From: Tetracentron sinense
Taxonomy: Eukaryota; Streptophyta; Magnoliopsida; Trochodendrales; Trochodendraceae
Assembly (NCBI GenBank): GCA_015143295.1
Contig: CM026556.1
Coordinates: forward strand, 20,398,547-20,462,546
Length of the DNA: 64,000 bases
Direction: 5' to 3'
The notes below the pieces were generated by a model. It was not told the DNA's origin and did no database searches. It saw nothing but the letters and a program-made list of their open reading frames with translations. Position numbers and translations under genes: made by a program. Each line of letters begins with the position of its first letter. Position 1 is the first letter of the stretch. Positions 33,606-44,387 of this stretch are shown here, in pieces.

Positions 33606-36223
33606 TGTAGAGCCCCAGACTTTTTCATGCTTAATACATGACACTTTCGTGGTCATTTTGCCTTTAAAGAGTTATAATTAATAAATAAGGAAGAAATTGG
33701 AAATTTTGAAATGTTAGAAATGTTCCTTTTCGAAGTACGAACCCAACACAAGTTGAATGGTCAAAATCGGACGAACGAGTCAAAAGATATGGCCAAAACA
33801 GTTTGGACCTGTAGGCAAGGACGTAGCTCGGTTACGCGCTAAGGACGTAGCTCGGTTATGCGCTAAGGACGTACTCTGATAACGAATACGTTGTGCATCC
33901 GTTGTGCAACAGACAACGGGTACGTCGTGCAGCTCACAACAGGTACGTCGTGTAGCTCACCACGGGAACGTTGTACAGCACCACGGGCACGCTGTACATA
34001 AGACAACGGACAACGTGTTTGGTACTATTCACAACGGACAACGTGGTTGGTACTATTCACAACGGACAACGTGGGTGATACTATTCACAACGGACAACGT
34101 GTTTGGTACTATTCACAACAGACAACGTGGTTGATACTATTCACAACGGACAACGTGTTTGGTACTATTCACAACGGACAACGTGGTTGATACTATTCAC
34201 AACGGACAACGTGTTCAGCACTGTCCACAACGGACAACGTGTTTGGCACTGTTCACAGCACCACGAGTTGGCACTATTCACAGCACCACGAGTTGGCACT
34301 GTTCACAGCACCACGAGTTGGCACTGTTCACAGCACCACGAGTTGGCACTGTTCACAGCACAACGAGTTCGACACTCGTGTTTTTACAGAAATTTAGTAA
34401 GGGTGTTATGGTCTTTTGTCAGTTCACTATTACCTTAAGAGTTTAACCCGAGCCTTTAGGGCTCATTCTCAACACTTAGAGAGTTCGAAAGAATAGGAGA
34501 AGGGGAGAAGGCGATTCCAACCTAGGGTTTCCATTTTGGAGAAAAATCAAAGGGTTTGAAACCCTAGATCAACCTCAAGCCCGTTTTCTTCAAGATTTCG
34601 GTTCAGGCATTGTGGAGCTCGCGATCCAAGCTAGGGCAGCAACTCACAGTCATTTGGAAAGAGGGTTTCTTCCTCATTTCTTCAAGGTCGGTACTTCTTA
34701 CTACCCTCCTAGTTATAGTTCCTCTTTCCCCTTCTTTTCTTTTGTTTTCCTTTCATTTACACATGTGCTATGAGATGGATGAATGGTAAATGGTGAATGG
34801 TGAATGGTGAATGGTGAATGGAGATGGAATGGGCGATTGGATGCCAATGGTTGTGTATGATGAACAAATGGGGAAGGGCATTGTTCCAATAATGAACATA
34901 CATGTATGATTTGAGTAAAAACCCATCTAGAAAAGCATGTTGTAGGGTAAATCCATAATGAACATACCATGTTTGATGAAATGCCAAGGTGAATAAAGAA
35001 AGCTGTAAATTCGCAAGTGCATGCCTAATGAATTCTGAATATTGCTAGGGCCTATGATAGCGTGTTTCCTGCTTTCCCAAAATGCTATGAATATTACATT
35101 ACTCAATCTTTGATGCTATATGTGTTGTGAAATTACCCAAATGTCATCTTTAAATTGGAATGCAAGTATGTACACGGTTCCCACGAGCACGGCATGCATG
35201 GCATGATTTATCGAGGTTTCCAAGAACATGGTTAGAGGTGGGACATATCCTAAGATATGTTTTACCTCACTTTTTACAAGAAGACAAGAACCAACATTCC
35301 ACGAGGGGTCTCCCCTCACTCACAAGTACATATCATGAAGAAGGGCCTCCCTTCCCTCACAAGTACATACATATCATGAAGAAGGGTCTCCCTTCCCTCG
35401 CAAGTGCATTGCATAAAGAAGGGTCTCCCTTCCCTCTCAAGGCATCTCACAAGCGCATCTCACAAATACATCTCACAAGAGAATCTCACAAGTTACATGA
35501 TCACAAGCAAGCACGCATGACATGACACGACATTCAAGAATCAAGCAAGTAGACAAGACAAGCTTTCAAGTATGAAAAGATATTTCAAGTCAAGTCAAGT
35601 GCACGATGTTTTCAAGAGGATTTATCGGCTTTCTACGAAATACAAGCATGATTATGAATTGATTTACTTCCTTGTATGATATGAATTATTTCCGCTTGAC
35701 ATATATGAATTGCTCCTGATTATGTATTGCCATTGTTATGCTATAATTGTTGGTTAGTATTTAGTACCCGCTGAGTATTCCATGCTCAGCCGTACTTCTT
35801 ATGTCGGCAGGTTCTGAGGGAGCTGCTGCTCCATTTGATGTTTGTGCTCCTGGTCCATGGGTGGAAGAGGAGTACGTCGAGGAGCCTTTGGAGGAACCTC
35901 CCGTAGAGGGTTATCAGTAGGTGGTGTTAGATTCTGAGTGGATTAGCTGTGGGTGAGATGAGAGTTAGATTCATGTATTTTGGCGGGCATGTCCGCACTT
36001 TCTTTTGGAGACTTTTTGTATAAACTTGGATTTGCGTATGTGTATACATAGAGGTTTGGTAATCTTCCGCTGTGCTATGTTAGAGTATGTTTCCGCTGTT
36101 TATATCCTCTATTGTATATGCTCTGTGGGTTTTTGCAGGTTGGGTTGTCAAGCAAGTCATGAAATCCATGATTAGTCGTCTAAAGTTCACTCTAACTCCT
36201 AGGGTGGGTTTTGGGTCGCGACA
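33606..36223 (+). mobile_element. Element A 3' LTR
   Basis: It is 2618 bp, the same as the 5' LTR with scattered substitutions and a longer AACGGACAACGT array (about 34005-34375). By eye the array has nine 28-bp units and four 25-bp units against eight and two. The leader hairpin is at 35771-35789. The short reading frame is intact at 35801-35920 (MSAGSEGAAAPFDVC..., 39 aa). Confidence 0.95.
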
Positions 36224-37007
36224 ATCCCAGTGTTGGATTGCAATTATGATTAAGATGTTATTGTAATTAGATTACAATAAGGAGTTGTAACTCCTCAAAT
36301 CCCACGCCCCATAGAAGCTCACGCGCCCCTTGTGGATTCCTAGTTTGACTAGGTTTCCTACTTTGGTGTAGAATGTTGACTTATCCCTTTTAATTAAGGA
36401 ATCCTCTTATAATAGGGACTCTTTAATTAATAGGAATACTATAACTATAGTAGTTATAGATTAAGTAGGAGTTTATTTAGTTAATAATAAGAGTTATTGT
36501 TAATTAATAAATCCTACTAGATAATATCAAGTTGGAGTAGGATTAGGATAAGATCCTAGTCTATAAATACCCCAATACCATAGACCATTAAGTAGAATTC
36601 TCCAGAATTTTTTCTCTCCTCTCATTTCTCTCTCCAAACGGTGAGCCCTAGGGGAGACCCCTAGGGATTTTCGTGAGCTATATTGGTGGTCCTAGTTGGG
36701 TTTTGCAAATCTAGGGTTTTGAACCTTAGTATTATTAGTGATAGAAGGTCTACACCATTGAACCATCTTCTTCCTCTTGCTTCTATAATTCCAAAGGAAA
36801 TTCTAAAGCTTCGTGAGGATAGCGAAGAACAATGATCGAATTTCTAGTATTTGTTTCGGAGAAATCTCTATAAAGAGTTCTGAAGGTTCGAGTGGATTAA
36901 GCTTCACCGGTGAAAAACATTCACCGAGGTGATATGACTAAAACTCTTAGATAATTTTGATGCTTTTTATGGTGTTAAGATCTAGGGGATTCAGTTTCCG
37001 CATAAAT

Positions 37008-37382
37008 TTTTATCCGGATCCCCCTTCACCAGCTCCACCTCAAGCACCTTAAGAACAACAGCCTCAAGAACCACCCAAGGAAACTCCAGTAGAGTAAGTC
37101 ATCTCCTCTGACTCTTTTCAAGACCTGTCTAAGACTTCCAAGAGAAAGGACACGACCTCTAAGCCTGACAGTTCCAGGAAGAGGCAGAAGATATGATGAA
37201 GACCATTTCTATGATTTTCTCCTTTTTATGCATTGACTGTTTTTGCCTTTTATTTTTCTGTTTTTGGATTTATTGACAAATCTTACATGTACTTTAATCC
37301 TTTTGATTTATATGATATCCTATTTCCATTCCCTTGATGAGTTGTCTATTTAATTTTTCTCCTTTCTTTTGATGATGGCAAG
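37008..37382 (+). pseudogene. Copia E env-like ORF, last part, and start of 3' UTR
   Basis: After solo LTR F the frame goes on with a proline-rich piece (PPSPAPPQAP), a stop, QQPQEPPKETPVE, and a lysine/serine-rich tail ending KPDSSRKRQKI with a stop at about 37194-37196. The T-rich sequence to 37382 is the 3' untranslated part, which resumes after solo LTR L at 39905. Confidence 0.65.
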
Positions 37383-38776
37383 TGTAGCACCCCGGACTTT
37401 TTCATCTTTAATGAATGGCACTCTCGTAGCCAATTGGCCATTTTCGTAGTGTAATTAATAAATAAGGGAGAAATCGGAAATTCTGAAATGTCAGAAATGT
37501 GCGTTTTCGAGAGACGAACCCAACGCAAGTTGAATCGTCGAAATCCGACGAGCGAGTCAAAAGATATGGTCAAAACAGTCCAGACCTACAGAGCACCGAT
37601 CGCTCGGTCCATTCAGCGATCGATAGGTCCATAACCGATCGATCGGTAGCTATCGCACGGTCAGAAATTTTGTATGGGGAAATTTTCCAGAGAGTGAGTT
37701 TTTGACCGGTCGATCGGTCATAAACACCGATCGCTCGGTAGGCAACCGATCGATCGGTCATAACCACCGATCGCTCGGTCCTCGCGTTTTTGCAAAAATT
37801 TCAGTAAGGGCGTTTTCGTCTTTTGGGTGTTAAACCCTTACCCATAAGGGTTTGCTCGACCCTTTGAGGCCTCACTTACAACATTTGAGGGATTTTGAGA
37901 GATAGAGAGAGAAGAGGAGAAAGCTCTAACCTAGGGTTTGGTTTTGAGAAGGAAATCAAAGGGGGTTTAAGAACCATAGCTCACCCCAACTCAAGTTGCT
38001 TCAAAATCGAGGCTCAAGCTCGTGTGGGAGCCACTCTCCAAGCTAGGGCAGCCATCTCACGTACGTTTTGAAAGGGGTTTCTTCCCCAACTCAAGTCTCC
38101 TTCAAGCAAAGGTGTTCTTCTTTCAAGTTGGAGCTTCAATCAAGGTTTCTACCAAGGATCAAGCCTTGATCTAAGGTTAGTACACCCTACTAACTTACCC
38201 TAGCAATAAATCTAGGTTTTTCCTTATGAAATATGATTCTTGTTAGTACGTTTTATTCATTGCAAAATGTGTCATCTATAATAAATATAAACAAGATAAA
38301 GAAAGGGTAGGGATGCTTGGATGGAGGTTGGATACGGCGATTGGATGCCGAATGTGTGATGTATGATGTGTGGGTTGTGGATTGAAAAATGGAGGATGGG
38401 CGTAGTACAAATAACAAACTTACCATTGTGTGATTGAATGGAAAATATGCATTTAAAAGAAGGAGATAAACTACTAAGGAATAATGTATGAAAGTGTTTG
38501 ACAAAATACCTAAACTATGAATAAATGATCTCAATGAAGAATATAGAAATGGGTTTTATGCATGCGTTCTTATAAATGATAAATTGATCAAATGTTATGC
38601 AAACTACTTATGTTGCCTATGTTCATATCATGAATTGAATTATAATGTCATATCTTGGTTATTCCCATTATCATGATTGTCACTATGGACACGTACACGA
38701 GCACGCATGATAGCATGAACCGTGATTTCAAGAGCATGTGCATATAATAAACAACAAGAAAATATTGCATGTCAAG

Positions 38777-39173
38777 GAGGTTGGTAGCCCAGGGAGGATT
38801 CGGGTACTAACCTCTGGCTCACAAGATAACCCCTAAAACACCTATTGTCAAGGAGGTTGGTAGCCCAGGGACATTCGGGTACTAGCCTCTGGCTCACAAG
38901 AAAACTAAACAAGTAATAAAAATCACCTATTGTCAAGGAGGTTGGTAGCCCAGGGACATTCGGGTACTTACCTTTGGCTCACAAGAAAACCATGCATTTC
39001 ATAACAAGGAGGTTAGTAGCCCAGGGACATTCGGGTACTAACCTCTGGCTCACAAGTGCATTTCATAACAAGGAGGTTGGTAGCCCAGGGACATTCGGGT
39101 ACTAGCCTCTGGCTCACAAGTGCATTGCATGTCAAGGAGGTTGGCAGCCCAGGGAGATTCGGGCGCTAGCCTC
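38777..39173 (+). repeat. Six hairpin repeats in L
   Basis: Units of the form GAGGTTGGTAGCCC - about ten bases - GGGTACTAACCTC start at about 38777, 38853, 38938, 39009, 39073 and 39137, separated by CTGGCTCACAAG spacers. The two arms are complementary over about 13 pairs with one bulged base. In the last unit GGTAG becomes GGCAG and the facing TAC becomes CGC, which keeps a pair at one position and breaks a neighbouring one. Confidence 0.8.
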
Positions 39174-39474
39174 TGGCTCACAAGTTACGAGATGGAGGTT
39201 TACAAGATGATGATCATGCATTCATGCATGCACGCATACGTGATTTCTACGAGGCATACCGGGACATGACATGGGTTTTCAAGCATGAGTTTTATCGGCG
39301 TTTTCGCATTCATGTACGCACGTCAGGATGCTTGTATTGTATCATGCCTTATATTGTTTCTTTTGTGATGTTTCTATTACTGCTTGTATGATATCACTAT
39401 TATGTGTTTTTATTATTGTTATGGTCTGCTAGTAGCTTGTACTCGCTGAGTATTCCATGCTCAGCCGTACTTTC

Positions 39475-39615
39475 ATGTCGGCAGGTACTGAGGGAGCCCT
39501 CGACCCGGAGCCTTGGGTCGAGGAAGAGTATACAGAGGAGAGAGAGCCGGCTATTCCATTACAGTCTCAGGCGGACCGAGACCTCGATGCGTGGCCATAC
39601 CTCGACTACTGTTGA
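39475..39615 (+). CDS. Short acidic LTR reading frame in L, 46 aa
   Basis: It starts MSAGTEGALDPEPWVEEEY, continues TEEREPAIPL and ends WPYLDYC before TGA at 39613. It shares the MSAG start and PWVEEEY core with A and I but has a different C-terminal half, resembling C only in a WP near the end. I recognise no family. It is listed because the core is conserved in reading frame between diverged LTR families. Confidence 0.4.
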   Translation: MSAGTEGALDPEPWVEEEYTEEREPAIPLQSQADRDLDAWPYLDYC

Positions 39616-39904
39616 GGGGAGAGTATGAGAGGGTCTTGTGTATTTTGATATTTTGATAGGTGGGCCTGTCCACCTTAGACTTAGACATGTCATGTATTTA
39701 TGTTAACTTGGAATACTATTTTGGAACTTCAGAAGAAATGAAAATTTGTTTACGCTTCCGCATATATGATAGCTTCCGCGCTCTGATTATCGTTGTTAGT
39801 ACTGTATTTTATCTTGTGCATTACAGGATGGTTTGATAGGTACGCAGTGTGACACCTAAAATATCCCTAAACTCCTAGGGGGTATTTCGGGGCGTTACAG
39901 CAAG

Positions 39905-40393
39905 GGGGAGGAAATATAATGTGAATGTGCAAAGTGTTCCTGTGTTTACGAAGTTATGCTAAATATTCTAAATGCTCTGAACCTTATTGATAATCTGAAT
40001 CTTGTTTATGAATGTGAAAATGAAATGCAAATTGTTTGAACAAAACTTTCTGAAATTTATCTTTATTATGAATGTGAAAATGAGATGCAAATTATTTGAA
40101 CAAAACTTTATGAAATTCACCTTTTTGGAACTTCTCTTGGTTCAAAATTAACAATGCTAATTTACTATAAAAATATGTCTGAAATGAAATTAATGCTTTC
40201 ATGTGTTTGAACTTTTGGTTGATTCTTGAATGATCTTAAAAATGCTCTGAACCTTATTACGCTCTAAACCTTTTTATAGAAATGCATATGTTAAGGGGGA
40301 GCTAACCTCAAAAATTTATTGGAATATATATTTTGAGGGGGAGCTCAACCCAAGTCATTCACATTATTGTGTCATCATCAAAAAGGGGGAGAT
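39905..40393 (+). other. 3' untranslated end of E with a tandem duplication and polypurine tract
   Basis: It is AT-rich and non-coding. A segment of about 60 bp starting ATGAATGTGAAAATGA is repeated in tandem at about 40007-40128. Several GGGGGAG motifs occur (39905, 40293, 40335). The last, AAAAAGGGGGAGA at about 40380-40392, is the likely polypurine tract before the 3' LTR. Confidence 0.65.
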
Positions 40394-41505
40394 TGTTAGC
40401 TTCAAGGTTACAACTCTAAGTACCCTTAATAGTTTTGATGATAACACAATAATGGAATGATCTTACTAGTACTAATATTTCCATTTAGAATGTGCAATTT
40501 CAGAAAGAATGAATATTAAGATCATCATTCAAGATATGAAGAATTGAAGAGTTCAACTACTCAAGGGAATCTAAGTCAGAGTCCAAGTACTAGTCACTTC
40601 AAGGGAAAAAGCTTCAAAGACTCAAGAAAATTCATGAAGCCAAGTCAAATCTGAAGCTCCATAACAAGATCATATTTCAATGAAGACTAGTGTCAAATTA
40701 GGAGTGTTTAGGACCTTGTAAAGCCCTCAAGACATTGGAAAAGATTGCTCAAAGTTTAACTAGATAGACCCTAGGAGACTTAGTATAATTTGGACATCAT
40801 TCAAAGGGCCTAAAAATAATTAAAATAATGTTTACATGAATGCCTATGGATCTTAGAATATTTCCCATCACTTTGGACTCATTACAGATGAGTTCCCTGA
40901 AATTTTTCAGTGAACTCGTCGACGAGTGGAAGAGACTCGTCGACGAGTGGAATGATAGAAAGTCTCAATTGCTTACTCTTTCCACTCGGCGACGACTCTG
41001 GGCTTTTCCATACTCACTTGTCAACGAATGTATGTGGGAAATGTCTATAACAACTAGTTCGTATTAATTGTGCTCCGAATGGCCTTATTGTTTGCTCAAC
41101 TATAAATAAAGCTTATTTATGAACTAAAAAAAGATTCTAACACTATTCATTCATACTTTGATTATTCAGTACTCTCCAACAATCAATACGTTATTTTTAC
41201 ATTGAATACCTAGAATCTCAATCCCTCATTCTTTGAGCATTCAATTCCAATCAATCTTGAGTGATTATTAACTCTGTAGTTCATTCTTATCTAGCTCAGT
41301 TAGGAGCTCTCAAATTTGGATTTCATATCTAACAAAAATTTTGTAAAAGCTAAAGTCAAGAATTGAGGATTCTTGTACCATTTGAGAAGAAGGTCTTCTT
41401 TTATACAAGAGAGGGTTTCTTTTGAAGAGGATAGATCCTAAGCCTGTGAAAAGGATTTTAAAGGCTTACATCAAACTACATAAAGTGTATTCATTATGCT
41501 TGAAA
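40394..41505 (+). mobile_element. Copia E 3' LTR, truncated
   Basis: It begins TGTTAGCTTCAAGG just after the polypurine tract and runs into sequence typical of a SIRE leader (GAGAGGGTTTCTTTTGAAGA near 41410). No CA end is seen. At about 41500 the sequence changes to minus-strand LTR M without an LTR end of M, so the join is probably a deletion or rearrangement. Confidence 0.65.
40912..41110 (+). promoter_or_regulatory. E LTR promoter: CTCGTCGACGAG palindromes and TATA box
   Basis: Two perfect ACTCGTCGACGAGTGGA copies (about 40914 and 40935) and two degenerate ones (40982, 41021) lie upstream of CTATAAATAAAG at 41099-41110. The same motif and TATA order precede the env-like ORF at 19083-19248. 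Confidence 0.6.
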
Positions 41506-41701
41506 TGCCCATCCATCATTTTTCCAACACACATTCATCACCTATACGGCATCCAATCGCCAAACCAAACATACATTCACACCTTTTATTTCTCTTATTT
41601 ACAGTTAGGGAATATGGTACATTTCAAAGAAAATAAGAACACAAGATCAAGAATCATCATTTTCAATAGAGAAACCTAGGTTATTGTTAAGGGAGTTAGT
41701 A
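41506..41701 (-). mobile_element. LTR fragment M, left part
   Basis: Read on the minus strand it matches the leader part of L and related LTRs (GGCGATTGGATGCCG, ACAATAACCTAGGTTT). It ends at TAGTA, the target of element C, and resumes at 63827. It is a remnant of an older insertion in which C landed. Confidence 0.6.
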
Positions 41702-44337
41702 TGTCACGACCCAAAATACCCCCTGGGAGTTAGGGATACTTTGGCTCGTGATGTGCCATATCCGATACCAAACCATCCTGTAATAACATCCAAGTCATGA
41801 CAAACATAATCATGAATAAGGCGGAAGCTTAAACCAATGTGCGGAAGCGTAATCCAAAAATTTCTTTTCTATACATGCTGTGTATTCCAAGTTTGTACAT
41901 ACATCACAAAAGTAAAGGTGGACATGCCCACCTATCAAAATACAAAATGATAATACTCTCTCTCTCTCTCTATGTAATCACTCTAAAAGGGCCAGTGGTC
42001 TAAGTCATTTGACTCCTCCTGAGGCTCTACATATGGCTCCTCCTCGCCATAATCCTCCTCTATCTAGGGCCCCTGATCACAGATGTCAAATGGAGTCCGT
42101 GTACCTGTCGACATAACATGTACGGCTGAGCATGGAATACTCAGCGAGCAAAATCTACTAGCTAACAATGCTATCATAATCACATATTTTATACAGTGCG
42201 TAAAAGAATACAAATCACCAAAATCCATGCTTAAAACCCGTCGGGAAAAACCTTTCATAAAACTTGTTCTTTTCATGAAAAACAAACCCTCTCATGTATG
42301 CTTATGAGTTCTTATGAATGCTTGTGAGCCTCGTGTTTTCTTATGAGTTCTTGTGAGCTTAGAGTTCTTGTGAGCTTGTGAGTACTTGTGAGCTTATGAG
42401 CTTCTTGTGAGCTTATGAGTACTTGTGAGCTTCTTGTGAGCTTATGATCCTTGTGAGCTTGTTCTCCTTGGAGACATATGCAAGATCTTAGACTTGTAAG
42501 TTTCTTATGAGTTCTTGAAAAGCCTTGCGAGACTTATGATCCGTGGAGTTCATGCAAGATCTAGACTTGATCCTTGTGAGCGTGGAGTAACCGATCTTAG
42601 AATGCCAACCCAAAGTTTGGCTTAGTCTATGCTTATGCATGTATGCTTCTTACTTATGAATGCCTTTGAAAATCCTCTTATGTTTTCTTGAAAATTCATG
42701 CTTATGAGAAAAACCACGGTCGTGCAATACTTATCATGCGTAGAGTGCTTGTGAGCATTATAACATCTATATGGAAAGCTTTAACTAATTAAACATGTTC
42801 ATGCAAGGCATAATGATCATTATAGTATACTTGAAGACCTTAAGTAACTCATATGGTTCATACAAGGTATATTAGCATCATAACATACTTAAACAATTCT
42901 AGAATGTAGAACATTTCATTCATTGCGTCATATCATAACAATCATGGCTTCTAAGCCTAATTCATCATATCACACTTAAAATCATGATTCCTTGGAGGAT
43001 ATTAACAGTTACTTGCACTTATAGTCATATTCACCCTTTTATTGGAAAACCCCCAAAATCTTAAATCCTTATTTGCTTATTTGAACATAATCAAGTTCAC
43101 CCAAAATCCCTTGTTTGTCATTGCATCATAGTATACTTAAAATCATGGTTCATTTAAAGGTATTACAATTTTCTTACAAGTTTAGCCATATTCATCCTTA
43201 TTATTGAAAAACCCCCAATTTGTAAAACCTTATTTGATTGTTTATTCATGATCTAGTTCACCCAAATTTCCACACTTCCTATTTGTATCATAATAGAATT
43301 AAAATCACCTATTTGAATCATCTTTGTATGATAACAAGGCTAGATAGTAGTTTACTAACCTCTTTGGATCAATTTCTAGGTTGAAGAAACCCCTTGAGAA
43401 ATCCTCACTTGATTTGGGGAAGATCCAACCCTTGATTGAAGCTCTTCTTGGTTTCAAGCAAAACCCTCTTTGGAATGCTCAAGATCCTTTCCTTCTCTTT
43501 TTAGGAACTCTCCTTGGTTTAGGGTAACCCAAAAACCCTCCTAAAGTCTTCTATTTATAGTGTAAGGGGTGAAAAACCCCTAAAAAATCGCATCCAAGAA
43601 AGTAAAATCGCGTATCTACGATCGTTCGTAGCGATTTACGATTGATCGTAGCCTTCTACGATCGATCGTAGCTTCCTACGATCAATCGTAGTTTCACCCG
43701 AGAGTTTCCAGCATTTTTGGGGCTTTACGATCGATCGTAGCAACTCTACGATCGTTCGTAGCTCCGCTACGATCGTTCGTAGGGTCCCTACGAGCGATCG
43801 CAACTTTTGCAGAAAGCTTCAGCATTTTTGCGTTTTCGTATCTTGGCCATAACTCTTTGACTCGCTTGTCCAATTTTGACTATTCAACTTGCGTTGGATT
43901 CTTCTTTCGAAGGAGAACAACTTTCATGTTTTTCACAACCTCCAATTCTTCCTTTTTATTGGACCATTTTGCCCCTAAACCTGACTGATCCGAAATTGGG
44001 TTTCGTCAATCCAGATTTTAAACCGACCCGACTTCAGAAATCGATCTTTTGATCTAACACCAACTCAAAAACAAGACAAGTGATCAACATGAACCCCGAA
44101 GAGGGTTCAATTACCTTTCCAAAAATCAAAGAATCGCTTGATTCCGACGAGCGGTGTAAACGCTAGGGCTATTTAGAGTCGAGGGTATGCCAAGGCATAA
44201 CCCTTGTCAATACTCAAGAGTATTCTATACTCTTGCCTATTTCATTCCAAACACCCATACACCATAAATACATTCTTACATGCTTTAGTATATGATATCA
44301 TTCGTCGCACATGGCCATCAAGATCCGGGGTTCTACA
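41702..44337 (-). mobile_element. Element C 3' LTR
   Basis: It is 2636 bp, on the minus strand TGTAGAACCCCGGATC...GGGTCGTGACA. It has a TACGATCGATCGTA array (43615-43805) and a TATA box (CTATAAATAG on the minus strand, 43551-43560), GCTCACAAG-type repeats and the leader hairpin (42126-42144). The short reading frame starts at 42114 (MSTGTRTPFDIC) but has a TAG at the core tryptophan (about 42064). Confidence 0.9.
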
Positions 44338-44387
44338 TCCTCCCCCCCTTACAGAAATTTTGTCCTCGAAATTGGAACGATACATAG
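44338..44387 (-). other. Polypurine tract and 3' end of C internal region
   Basis: On the minus strand AAGGGGGGGAGGA (44338-44350) adjoins the 3' LTR and is preceded by ATTTCGAGGACAAAATTTCT, as in A and B. Solo LTR J splits the untranslated sequence from the pol stop. Confidence 0.85.

Larger units (their letters stand above)
22300..36223 (+). mobile_element. Element A: full-length Ty3/gypsy (Tekay-like) retrotransposon
   Basis: Two LTRs (22300-24842 and 33606-36223) start TGTAGAGCCCC and end GGGTCGCGACA. They flank a primer site, gag, a gag-pol intron-like gap, pol and a polypurine tract. The target duplication is ATCCC at 22295-22299 and 36224-36228. Pol order is protease, RT, RNase H, integrase and a short chromodomain-like tail, as in chromoviruses of the Tekay/Del branch. 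Solo LTR K interrupts pol between RT and RNase H. Gag has two stops and pol one frameshift, so the copy is not autonomous. Confidence 0.9.
20944..37002 (+). mobile_element. Solo LTR F in the env-like ORF of E, split by element A
   Basis: It starts TGTTAGAACC at 20944 and ends TTTCCGCA at 37002. The flanks are TAGAT (20939-20943) and TAAAT (37003-37007), one mismatch, and the host reading frame continues in phase across them. Its own length is about 2.1 kb (20944-22299 and 36229-37002). It has no coding sequence and does not share the Ty3 LTR features. TGTTAG...CA ends suggest a copia-type LTR or a solo LTR of a large non-coding element. A TATA-like CTATAAATACC lies near 36561-36572. Confidence 0.7.
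37383..39899 (+). mobile_element. Solo LTR L in the 3' UTR of E
   Basis: It is 2517 bp, starts TGTAGCACCCCGG and ends GGGGCGTTACA, with GCAAG at 37378-37382 and 39900-39904. It contains the conserved box (37508-37570), a CCGATCGATCGGT array (37595-37785), a possible splice donor TAAG|GTTAGTAC (38175/38176), six hairpin repeats, the leader hairpin (39446-39464) and an intact short reading frame. No clear TATA box is seen. LTR fragment M is closely related to its leader part. Confidence 0.9.
10033..41505 (+). mobile_element. Element E: old SIRE-like Ty1/copia retrotransposon, heavily interrupted
   Basis: The domain order gag, protease, integrase, RT/RNase H and then an env-like ORF is that of the SIRE (sirevirus) lineage. 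The order is clear although the element is cut by H (with I), F (with A and K) and L, and by D on the left. Its own sequence totals about 8.7 kb: 10033-11829, about 16004-20943, 37008-37382 and about 39905-41505. The 5' LTR and the start of gag lie left of the window. The 3' LTR is truncated near 41505 where LTR fragment M begins. Many internal stops mark it as the oldest layer. Confidence 0.85.
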
